A stretch of DNA of 6,604 nucleotides, taken from NCBI GenBank assembly GCA_003151295.1, contig PLXD01000255.1, positions 1 to 6,604 of the forward strand, written 5' to 3'. Made by a program: the position numbers and the translations under genes. Of the stretch, positions 1 through 5,563 are shown in pieces (the stretch's first letter is position 1; every line of letters starts with the position of its first letter). Source of the stretch: Chitinophagaceae bacterium (GTDB lineage Bacteria > Bacteroidota > Bacteroidia > Chitinophagales > Chitinophagaceae). The notes beneath the pieces were generated by a model. That model made no database searches. It was not told the origin of the DNA and was given only the letters and a program-made list of their open reading frames with translations.

Positions 1-1210
1 TGGACAGCTGCTGCAGCGCAAACCCGGACTGTTCTGTGAAACCGGCTCGGGTGACCCTACCCTTATATTCATGGGGGGTGAACTGCAGGCTATCTCCGCG
101 GAAAGTCAACCGGTTTATTTTTAAATGGCTATAGTCCATGCCCTTGGGGGCCTTTTTTTGGGTATTGTCGTCATATTGCAGGTCATTATTTTCCAGTACC
201 AGATTGGCAAGCTCAAATTTCCATTTTGCCGTATCCATTGAAGAAGTGGCAGGGACCGTGGGGGTTGTAGCCGCCCCTTTGCCGGCAGTGGGAGGTCGGA
301 CGATGGATCCCATGCTGACAGCTATGGTAGAATTCTTCAATTCCAGCTGCCGAAGGCGGAAAACCAGTTGCTGCCAGTCGCTCTTATCTGCAATGGCCCG
401 GAAGGTTCCCAGGTTTATAAACGCTTTTGTAACCGCGATTTCATCCAGGTAGGTGAATCCGATGTGTTCCAGGCTAATCATACCCAGTTGCAGGGACAGG
501 GGGGGTGAACTATTCGCCAAACCGTGAGAAGCGGTCTCTTTGAGCAGGGGTTTATATCTTCTTACCCGGGCCTCCAGCCCGGACAAATCGATATCCGGTA
601 GGGCGTATACCGCATGAACAGGATCGAAGGTGCGTATATTTGTCTTAAAATCAGCCAGGTCGGCCAAAAGCTCATTTCCTGCCCCGTCATCCCGGTAACT
701 TAATACTATATGATGTAATAGCAAGTCGCCGAAACGAAAGGTAAAAGAGGCGGAGGTGTCTGCGGGGGCAGGCTTTTTTTCAGGGGTTCCTGAAAAAGCG
801 TGTATAATATACTCATAATTAAAAGCCGTATCCCTACCCTGTCTATAGACTTTCAACCTGATAGTATCCAATTCCACGCGGCTGATATTTACCTCTTTAT
901 CCAGGAGTTTCCATAACGACAGGTCCACTTCTATCTTTCCACCCCAGAGCAGGGTATCTTTCCGCTGGTCTTCGAAGTAGACATTTTCCAGTGTCAGATT
1001 CCCGGGAAAATGCAGGGCCAGACGTCGGATCTCTACTTTTGTTCCCAGTTTGTCCTCCAGGAAGGTAACGAGCTTACCTTTTGCAAAATTCTGAACAGCG
1101 GGCACCTGTATCAGGATGAACAGGATGATCACCAATACAAGAATACCGCCAATGAACCAGGCAACAATTTTTACAATCCTCCGGACAAACTTATTCGCAT
1201 ACCACGCCAT
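1..1210 (-). CDS. tamB: TamB/AsmA-like envelope translocation-assembly protein, N-terminal part (runs off left edge)
   Basis: The reading frame is open from an ATG at 1210 to the window edge, giving 403 codons without a stop. An in-frame TGA (1211-1213) lies directly before the ATG, so this is the first possible start. Residues 1-14 are basic, residues about 15-34 form one hydrophobic span (IVAWFIGGILVLVIILF), and the rest is periplasmic in type. The segment after the span (QNFAKGKLVTFLEDKLGTKV, then LTLENVYFEDQRKDTLLWGG and KIEVDLSLWKLL) is the characteristic opening of Bacteroidota TamB proteins. Further on, DYSHLKINRLTFRGDSLQF is also family-like. Known family members have about 1500-1700 residues, an inner-membrane anchor, a long beta-taco body and a C-terminal TamB domain, and are linked to outer-membrane protein or lipid transport. 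The TamB domain itself lies outside the window, so the name rests on the N-terminus. It is divergent from rpoN. Confidence 0.88.
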   Translation of the reverse strand, partial: MAWYANKFVRRIVKIVAWFIGGILVLVIILFILIQVPAVQNFAKGKLVTFLEDKLGTKVEIRRLALHFPGNLTLENVYFEDQRKDTLLWGGKIEVDLSLWKLLDKEVNISRVELDTIRLKVYRQGRDTAFNYEYIIHAFSGTPEKKPAPADTSASFTFRFGDLLLHHIVLSYRDDGAGNELLADLADFKTNIRTFDPVHAVYALPDIDLSGLEARVRRYKPLLKETASHGLANSSPPLSLQLGMISLEHIGFTYLDEIAVTKAFINLGTFRAIADKSDWQQLVFRLRQLELKNSTIAVSMGSIVRPPTAGKGAATTPTVPATSSMDTAKWKFELANLVLENNDLQYDDNTQKKAPKGMDYSHLKINRLTFRGDSLQFTPHEYKGRVTRAGFTEQSGFALQQLS

Positions 1211-1482
1211 TCAATAATTTTAACTGGACCCTTAAACCCTGGTATCCGCAAAGAGCGAATACCAGGCCAAATTTACCATAAGGAATACAATAGATACCCT
1301 TCTAATGTACGATAAACCTCACAAAAGGGGAAGAAAGACCCCGGTTTGTTCTGTAGGCGTTCTTCCTCAACCCGTACCCATTTTTCTACAAGGTCCGCAT
1401 TCCTGCCCCGCCTGATCCATCTGATTACCCTGGTTTCTTTTCTGGTGCCAGATTTGTTCTATGGATGGGAAAAGCGAGCAAT
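1211..1482. promoter_or_regulatory. Divergent promoter region between tamB and rpoN
   Basis: This stretch of about 270 bases has no convincing gene; the plus-strand frame crossing 1010-1315 is mostly antisense to tamB. On the minus strand a perfect Bacteroidota -7 element TAAATTTG sits at 1275-1268, in position to start tamB transcription near 1262. No TTTG is found at the expected -33 distance, so the promoter is only partly supported. A hairpin at 1238-1266 overlaps the predicted start (separate entry). A weaker dyad, GGAAGAA (1329-1335) with TTCTTCC (1360-1366), lies in the middle. For rpoN the nearest candidate is CAGATTTG at 1449-1456, one mismatch from TAnnTTTG, which would start RNA near 1463. 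Confidence 0.4.
1238..1266 (-). repeat. Stem-loop / inverted repeat at the predicted tamB transcript start
   Basis: CCTGGTAT (1238-1245) is exactly complementary to ATACCAGG (1259-1266). Inside this, after a single mismatch, CGC (1247-1249) pairs with GCG (1255-1257) around a 5-base loop. There is no T-run on either side, so it is unlikely to be a terminator. It lies 28 bases before the tamB ATG and abuts the TAAATTTG element, so it could be an operator or a 5'-leader hairpin. Confidence 0.5.
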
Positions 1483-2907
1483 ATGATCAGCCAACAGCAG
1501 ACTCAAAAACAACGCCATGCGATCCTGCCCCAACAGATCGAATTGCTGAACCTGTTCCATTTGAATACATTGGAACTCCAGCAGCGTATACAGGATGAAT
1601 TGAATGCGAACCCGGCCCTTGAAGAGACGGGCTCTCAGGAAGAGGAAAGACTGGATAAATGCTCCCGGGAGACTGTGCAGGACTTTCAAAACTGGGAAGA
1701 ATATGGATATGACGATATCCCCGATTATAAGACGGAATACAAAAACTATTTACCGGAGGATAGGATCCCGGAAAAGCCATTGACCGATGCCCCCGATTTC
1801 CGGGAGGATCTGAAAAAGCAGTGCCGCTTCACCAACATCCCGGAAGAGAGCTATTTTCTCTGCGACTTCCTGATAGACTCCGTAAATGAGTATGGTATGC
1901 TGGAACAGGACCTGGAAGAGTTGGCTTCCGAGCTCTCGTTTAAACTGAATACTTGGATTGAAACGATCCGCCTCGAAGAAGCCCTTGTAACGATCCGGCA
2001 AATGGACCCGCCGGGAGTGGGAAGCAGGAGTGTACAGGAATACCTGCTGATCCAGCTGAAGAAGATGAATATTAAGAGGCCTGATGTCAGAATGGCAATC
2101 CGGTTGCTGGAAGAACATTATACCGATCTTCGTTCCCGTAATATTGAAAAAATTAAAAGGGAACTGGGACTGGAGGAAGATGAGATAAAGATTGTGCTTC
2201 ACCTCCTGTCAAGCCTGAGAACCAAGCCGGTCAGCAACATGGTCAGCACTTCCCAGGCCAACCAAAGAATCCTGCCTGATTTCGTCGTATCGGATGAGGG
2301 CGATGAATTGGAGGTAGACCTGTATCGTCAAAGGTCTGCTTCCCTAAGGATCAATCAATCGTGGATGGAAATGGTGCAAACCACCACAAAGGGCGTGGCC
2401 CTCGACAAAGCCGCCAGGCAATATCTTCGCAGCAAACTGTCTTCGGCGCAGTGGTTCATCAACGCGATCATGCAAAGAGAATCCAATATGCTGAAAGTGA
2501 TGAAGACTATTGTTGCCAGGCAATATGAATACTTCAGGTATGGAGATGTCCTGTTGTTGAAGCCGATGAAGCTAAAAGACATTGCCGATAAAGTGCAGGT
2601 GGATATTTCCACGGTGTCGCGCATCACCTGTAATAAATATTCGGAGACTCCTTTTGGAACGATCCTGTTAAAAGATCTTTTCACGGAGGGAATCGTCAAC
2701 CAGGAAGGGGATAATATCAGCAACCGGGTGATACAGACGATCATCGGGGAACTGATCCAGCAGGAGAATAAGAAGAATCCTTATACCGACAGGCAACTGG
2801 TTTCCGTATTGTCTGATCAGGGATACAATATTGCCCGGAGAACGGTGGCAAAATACCGGGAACTGATGAATATACCGGTGGCGCAGATCAGGGGATTGTG
2901 GAATTAA
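1483..2907 (+). CDS. rpoN: RNA polymerase sigma-54 factor RpoN
   Basis: Sigma-54 directs core RNA polymerase to -24/-12 promoters and needs an ATP-dependent enhancer-binding protein to open them. All parts are visible. A glutamine-rich region I starts MISQQQTQKQ and continues LPQQIELLNLFHLNTLELQQ to NPALEE. An acidic region II follows, then the core-binding domain (IRQMDPPGVGSRSVQEYL). The DNA-binding HTH region contains KPMKLKDIADKVQVDISTVS and TPFGTILLKDLF. A perfect RpoN box ARRTVAKYRE is encoded at 2833-2862. Length is 474 residues, normal for the family. An in-frame ATG at 1465 would add six residues (MGKASN); I prefer 1483 because family members begin directly with the glutamine-rich segment and because a weak promoter candidate puts the RNA start near 1463. 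The gene stands alone, divergent from tamB and convergent with the yihY gene, and no enhancer-binding protein gene is in the window. Confidence 0.97.
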   Translation: MISQQQTQKQRHAILPQQIELLNLFHLNTLELQQRIQDELNANPALEETGSQEEERLDKCSRETVQDFQNWEEYGYDDIPDYKTEYKNYLPEDRIPEKPLTDAPDFREDLKKQCRFTNIPEESYFLCDFLIDSVNEYGMLEQDLEELASELSFKLNTWIETIRLEEALVTIRQMDPPGVGSRSVQEYLLIQLKKMNIKRPDVRMAIRLLEEHYTDLRSRNIEKIKRELGLEEDEIKIVLHLLSSLRTKPVSNMVSTSQANQRILPDFVVSDEGDELEVDLYRQRSASLRINQSWMEMVQTTTKGVALDKAARQYLRSKLSSAQWFINAIMQRESNMLKVMKTIVARQYEYFRYGDVLLLKPMKLKDIADKVQVDISTVSRITCNKYSETPFGTILLKDLFTEGIVNQEGDNISNRVIQTIIGELIQQENKKNPYTDRQLVSVLSDQGYNIARRTVAKYRELMNIPVAQIRGLWN

Positions 2908-2921
2908 TAGCCGAATTAATA
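2901..2921. repeat. Short direct repeat GAATTAATA spanning both convergent stop codons
   Basis: GAATTAATA occurs at 2901-2909 and again at 2913-2921. The first copy contains the rpoN stop codon TAA (2905-2907) and the second the complementary yihY stop (2916-2918). ATTAAT is itself palindromic. No hairpin with a T-run is seen between the genes, so there is no ordinary terminator here and the transcripts probably overlap. Confidence 0.6.
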
Positions 2922-3842
2922 AGCGCCGGGATCCTCGCTTTCTATTTCCCTCACTTCTTTTTTAACAATTAGCACGGCCGTATCAGATGGCCTGATACGG
3001 CCTCCATAGTGTAAGGCGAAAGATTTGGTGAATTCCGCGCCAAAGTACAGGATGATCGAAGAATAATAGACCCATAGCAGGATGATAATCACGGAAGCGG
3101 CGGCTCCGTAGGTAAGGCCTATATTGGAATTGCCGATATAGAGCCCGATCAGGAATTTTCCCAGCAGGAATAAAAGGGCTGTAAAGACAGCGCCTATCAG
3201 AGCATCCTTCCATCGTATCACAGCATCCGGCAGCACCTTAAAGATGATCGTGAACAGCACCGTGATGGCCACGAACAGCAGTACCCTATTCAATACATAA
3301 AACAGGTAAACCGTGGTGTTTTCAAAATGCTCCTTTAGCTTATCGCTGAGAAGATCCATCAGGGAGTTCAGCAGGAGGGATACCATCAGGATGAATCCCG
3401 TGCTAATAATCAGTGAGAACGACAATAGCCGGTTCAGCAATAGTTTCAACCACCCTTTCTTCGGTTTTGCCAGAACGGACCAGATATAATTGATAGATCC
3501 CTGTATCTCCGTGAAGACACCGGTGGCGCCGATGATCAGGATGATCACCCCCAGGATGGCCCCGGTCGTGGTGTGTTTGGTATTTTCTATATTCCGGATG
3601 ATATCCTGGATCTCCACCGCAGCGTTGCTGCCTACCAGATCTTTAATCTGCGGATAAATCCTGCCTTTAACGGCGTAACGGCCGAAAAATATCCCGGCCA
3701 GCGATATGACGATGATAAGCAAAGGCGCCAGGGCAAATAAGGTATAATAGGAAAGGGAGGCGCTTAATTTGAATCCATCGTCATCGTTGAAGTCGATGGC
3801 CGCCTTTTTTAAAACCTGTAAGATCCCTAATCGTTTCTTCAT
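2916..3842 (-). CDS. YihY/virulence factor BrkB family inner-membrane protein
   Basis: This 308-residue protein has a cytoplasmic N-terminus carrying the family segment LSASLSYYTLFALAPLL and about six membrane spans. Rough positions are 31-52, 93-115, 140-165, 180-205, 215-236 and 245-268. Further family hallmarks are IGATGVFTEIQGSINYIW after span 2, WKDALIGAVFTALLFLLGK before and in span 5, and YGAAASVIIILLWVYYSSII followed by LYFGAEFTK in span 6. The charged tail is cytoplasmic. Members were once annotated as ribonuclease BN, which proved wrong; the biochemical function is not established, though a transporter-like or envelope role is often suggested. The ATG at 3842 gives the expected N-terminus, and no upstream in-frame ATG was found nearby. 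The gene is divergent from the lmo0937-type gene and converges on rpoN with 8 bases between stops. Confidence 0.95.
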   Translation of the reverse strand: MKKRLGILQVLKKAAIDFNDDDGFKLSASLSYYTLFALAPLLIIVISLAGIFFGRYAVKGRIYPQIKDLVGSNAAVEIQDIIRNIENTKHTTTGAILGVIILIIGATGVFTEIQGSINYIWSVLAKPKKGWLKLLLNRLLSFSLIISTGFILMVSLLLNSLMDLLSDKLKEHFENTTVYLFYVLNRVLLFVAITVLFTIIFKVLPDAVIRWKDALIGAVFTALLFLLGKFLIGLYIGNSNIGLTYGAAASVIIILLWVYYSSIILYFGAEFTKSFALHYGGRIRPSDTAVLIVKKEVREIESEDPGAY

Positions 3843-3927
3843 GCGAACTATTATGCAAACTATTAAAGGAATACCATGCCAGACAGGAACCGCAGGCCAG
3901 TGCAGCGTGCTTACCCCTGCGCCTTCT

Positions 3928-3942
3928 TCTACAATCTGTAGA
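3928..3942. promoter_or_regulatory. 15-bp dyad TCTACA-N3-TGTAGA, possible operator or activator site
   Basis: TCTACA (3928-3933) and TGTAGA (3937-3942) are perfect inverted copies separated by ATC. The centre is about 86 bases before the start expected from the sigma-54-like element, a distance typical of enhancer-binding-protein sites, and about 93 bases upstream of the yihY start codon on the other side. A perfect 6-bp dyad can occur by chance, so the functional reading is inference. Confidence 0.35.
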
Positions 3943-3994
3943 TATTATTCCTCAATTCAGGGGCGGGGGGATGTTTAATAAGGCTGAAAAAAAT

Positions 3995-4009
3995 TGGCAA
4001 GCATTTTTC
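3995..4009 (+). promoter_or_regulatory. Sigma-54-like -24/-12 promoter element
   Basis: TGGCAA at 3995-4000, five bases, then TTTC at 4006-4009 compares with the consensus TGGCAC-N5-TTGC. The spacing is exact and the GG of the -24 element is kept. The mismatches are A for C at the end of the first block and T for G at -13. That G is nearly invariant in proven sites, so the match is suggestive only. RNA would start near 4021, leaving a leader of about 48 bases before the ATG at 4069. Confidence 0.35.
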
Positions 4010-4068
4010 ATAATAATACGGTGAGATCGGCTCTGATTAATCATTCTTCATCTGAAAACAATCATTTT

Positions 4069-4215
4069 ATGAGTAGTTTACTTTATTTAATAGCAATCAT
4101 ATTGCTTATCGGCTGGCTGTTGGGCGTTTTTGTATATAGCGCAACCGGCCTGATCCACGTCTTAATCGTATTGGCCGTTATATCCCTGCTGTTAGGCATC
4201 ATTCGCAGGGCCTGA
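4069..4215 (+). CDS. Small two-helix membrane protein, lmo0937 family
   Basis: The product has 48 residues, with two hydrophobic helices at about 4-24 (LLYLIAIILLIGWLLGVFV) and 29-45, a short turn containing YSATGLIHV, and a basic end IIRRA. The pattern of a LLY start, a first helix, a G-L-I-H motif at the start of helix 2 and a terminal Arg/Lys cluster is that of the lmo0937 family of tiny membrane proteins, which is widespread and of unknown function. The frame is open upstream to a TTG at 3994, but the ATG at 4069 matches the family start and removes a polar stretch. Upstream lies a sigma-54-like element and downstream a strong terminator, so it is probably a single-gene transcript. Family assignment is from recognition of the pattern only. 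Confidence 0.8.
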   Translation: MSSLLYLIAIILLIGWLLGVFVYSATGLIHVLIVLAVISLLLGIIRRA

Positions 4216-4262
4216 CAAGACGGGAGGCTTATCCCTGGAACATCACATGAGTATATAGTAAT

Positions 4263-4307
4263 AAAAAAGGCGGGGTCGGCTTAGTTATCTAAGCCGGCCT
4301 CTTTTTA
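4263..4307. terminator. Bidirectional rho-independent terminator
   Basis: A 13-bp stem (4272-4284 with 4289-4301, two G-T pairs) closes on the four-base loop TTAT. On the right it is followed by TTTTT (4302-4306). On the left it is preceded by AAAAAA (4263-4268), which reads as a T-run on the minus strand. It therefore can end both the lmo0937-type transcript (stop at 4215) and the minus-strand transcript of the small single-span gene (stop at 4364). Confidence 0.85.
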
Positions 4308-4363
4308 TCATGCTTTTTACCGGTTATGATTATTTGTCGATAGCCAATCGTCCTTCCGCATCT

Positions 4364-4615
4364 TTAGTGGCTTCCGGAGTCTGCTCCTTTCTTTGAGCTA
4401 TCGGCGCCTCCGGGTGGGCTGGCTATCTTATAGGAGGTATCTGTTGAATTTCCTGCGCTAACGGGTTTTTCGTGCACGGATTGCTTGTAAGATTCTTTCT
4501 CCACACCCCGGTGGACGAGGTTTACTACCAAAGGGCTAATAACAGCAACCAATATGCAGAGCAGGAACCAGTTGCGTTGTGGAAAGCTCAATTTCCGATC
4601 GTTTGTATTTTCCAT
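4364..4615 (-). CDS. Small single-span membrane protein, unrecognised
   Basis: I do not recognise this gene. From the ATG at 4615 it encodes 83 residues: a polar start MENTNDRKLSFPQRN, one hydrophobic span at about 16-32 (WFLLCILVAVISPLVVN), then a hydrophilic tail rich in Ser, Gly, Lys and Asp ending SKKGADSGSH. The frame runs further upstream to a TTG (4648), but that extension MRYTFERKTYF has no ATG and no better start context. The tail composition is unlike the first half. In the next reading frame the same bases, and those beyond the stop down to 4330, encode a charged, more protein-like segment, so the true C-terminus is uncertain (see findings). The gene is convergent with the lmo0937-type gene, shares its terminator, and is divergent from the iorA fragment. 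Confidence 0.55.
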   Translation of the reverse strand: MENTNDRKLSFPQRNWFLLCILVAVISPLVVNLVHRGVEKESYKQSVHEKPVSAGNSTDTSYKIASPPGGADSSKKGADSGSH

Positions 4616-4736
4616 GAAATAAGTTTTTCTTTCGAAGGTGTAACGCAATAAGAATGCCCCGTGAAAATGATTTCTTCATGCCGGGTATTTTTTTGAAGAA
4701 ATTATTGTAATTTTTCATACACATATCTATCTCAAT
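4616..4736. promoter_or_regulatory. Divergent intergenic region between the small membrane gene and the iorA fragment
   Basis: This AT-rich stretch of 121 bases separates two divergent starts. Its main structure is an inverted repeat (separate entry). A minus-strand frame across it encodes a basic peptide starting [10 protein letters not shown], which I regard as chance. TTTG at 4692-4695 and TAATTTTT at 4708-4715 resemble the two Bacteroidota promoter parts for the plus strand, but the 12-base spacing is too short and the last base is wrong. Confidence 0.35.
4666..4706. repeat. 13-bp inverted repeat in the divergent region
   Basis: AATGATTTCTTCA (4666-4678) and TGAAGAAATTATT (4694-4706) are inverted copies that agree at 12 of 13 positions; the odd pair is G-T. 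They are separated by 15 bases containing a T-run. The position between two divergent start codons suggests an operator or a leader hairpin. Symmetry is seen directly; the role is inferred. Confidence 0.45.
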
Positions 4737-4886
4737 ATGCCCACCTATTCCCTGTTCATAAACAAAAACAAATACGGAGTAGACGCAGAAGGCGGGATGC
4801 CCCTGCTTTGGGTCCTTCGTGATTTACTGGATCTTACCGGGACGAAATTCGGATGTGGCGTCAGCAGTTGCGAAAGAAGGTTTTGA
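4737..4886 (+). pseudogene. Truncated [2Fe-2S] subunit of an isoquinoline 1-oxidoreductase / aldehyde oxidase type molybdoenzyme
   Basis: The 49-codon frame starts [20 protein letters not shown] and continues [20 protein letters not shown], which is the N-terminus of IorA/CoxS-type small subunits. In intact proteins of about 150 residues, GTKFGCG is followed by a C-x4-C-G-x-C cluster and a second cysteine group that bind two [2Fe-2S] centres and pass electrons from the molybdopterin subunit. Here only Cys40 and Cys45 remain (CGVSSC), then ERRF and a TGA at 4884. None of the three frames downstream contains the missing part; the bases after about 4872 lead straight into the end of the convergent mocA gene. 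Upstream, EGGMPLLW differs from the usual acidic DxDTPLLW. I read it as a decayed gene cut by a deletion or rearrangement. A translated 49-residue peptide is possible but could not hold a complete cluster of the usual type. Confidence 0.75.
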
Positions 4887-4900
4887 GTTCAGTTGAGTTA

Positions 4901-5527
4901 TTATAGCTGTTCCACGGTCTGCCGGTAATCCCCCTCATCGTCGATATCGCGCAAAATCGAATCGGCGGGCATGCTGACCCGGAAAATGAAATCCCGGTGG
5001 GCCTGCGCGATCTCCCTGCAACCTTCCGGCGCCTTATGCGCCAGGATCGCATCACGATACCAGGCGGAAAAAATAACGGGGTTACCCTGTTCCTGGCGAT
5101 AACCGGGTAAGCAGATGCATTTTGGATTTAGCGCCACCTGTCCTTCGAATGAATGCATCAATAAAGAATAATCGGATGGGTTGACCAGGGGCATGTCGGC
5201 CAGGCAGATCATATATCCTTTCCCGCTGGCTTGTCGAACGCCTGCCTGAATCGTTCCTGTCATCCCTGTCGTATAATCCGGGTTGTGTACAATGGTTACC
5301 GGCAGGTGCTGAATGGCTGCACGCACCCGATCGGCTTCATGCCCCGTGACTACAATGATTTCCAGGGCGGCTTCCTGATAGGCGGTTCGCGGGGTGATAT
5401 CTCTGGCCATCAGTATATTGCCGATCGTGGTCTCCAGCATAGTCTTACCGGAAAAAGGCAGCAAGAGCTTATTCTCTTTTCCCATACGCCGGGACATGCC
5501 TGCCGCCAGGACGATAGCGCTAACCAT
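4901..5527 (-). CDS. MocA-like molybdenum cofactor cytidylyltransferase (NTP transferase family)
   Basis: MocA enzymes attach CMP from CTP to molybdopterin, making the cytosine dinucleotide cofactor used by xanthine-oxidase-family hydroxylases. The 208-residue protein has the nucleotide-binding motif LAAGMSRRMGKENK at residues 7-20, VVTGHEADRV at 59-68, HNPDYTTGMTGTIQAGVRQA at 81-100, the metal-binding LADMPLV around Asp111, QGNPVIF at 147-153, and the terminal acidic motif DIDDEGDYR at 194-202. Length and motif order are normal and the ATG at 5527 matches the family start. It follows the GH88 gene by 36 bases on the same strand, so the two may be cotranscribed. Its stop lies 14 bases from the end of the truncated IorA-like gene, whose family uses this cofactor. 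Related NTP transferases of other specificity cannot be excluded. Confidence 0.85.
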   Translation of the reverse strand: MVSAIVLAAGMSRRMGKENKLLLPFSGKTMLETTIGNILMARDITPRTAYQEAALEIIVVTGHEADRVRAAIQHLPVTIVHNPDYTTGMTGTIQAGVRQASGKGYMICLADMPLVNPSDYSLLMHSFEGQVALNPKCICLPGYRQEQGNPVIFSAWYRDAILAHKAPEGCREIAQAHRDFIFRVSMPADSILRDIDDEGDYRQTVEQL

Positions 5528-5563
5528 AGTATTTTGATTTTACGATCCAAAGATCTCTTACGT

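Larger units (their letters stand above)
3843..4068. promoter_or_regulatory. Divergent intergenic region between yihY and the lmo0937-type gene
   Basis: These 226 bases carry no convincing gene. Two reading frames cross it, but neither has a protein-like composition or a good start. It holds the dyad at 3928-3942, a G-rich tract (GGGGCGGGGGG, near 3960-3970), an A-run, and a sigma-54-like element at 3995-4009. No TAnnTTTG element was found for either direction, so the yihY promoter is not identified. Confidence 0.4.

Noticed and set aside
1010..1315. A 101-codon plus-strand frame reaching into the tamB-rpoN intergenic region.
   Set aside because: Two thirds of it is antisense to the TamB membrane anchor and family opening, and the remainder has no protein-like pattern.
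1441..1470. A TGGCAC sequence on the minus strand, considered as a -24 element upstream of tamB.
   Set aside because: The base pairs expected at -12 read AAGA instead of TTGC, so there is no sigma-54 promoter here.
3994..4068. An N-terminal extension of the lmo0937-type protein from a TTG at 3994.
   Set aside because: The extra 25 residues are polar and unlike the family, and the extension would overlap the sigma-54-like element and its predicted RNA start.
4536..4724. A 62-codon minus-strand frame with a basic N-terminus.
   Set aside because: It overlaps the small single-span gene in another frame, has no recognisable pattern, and its basic character comes from the AT-rich intergenic DNA.
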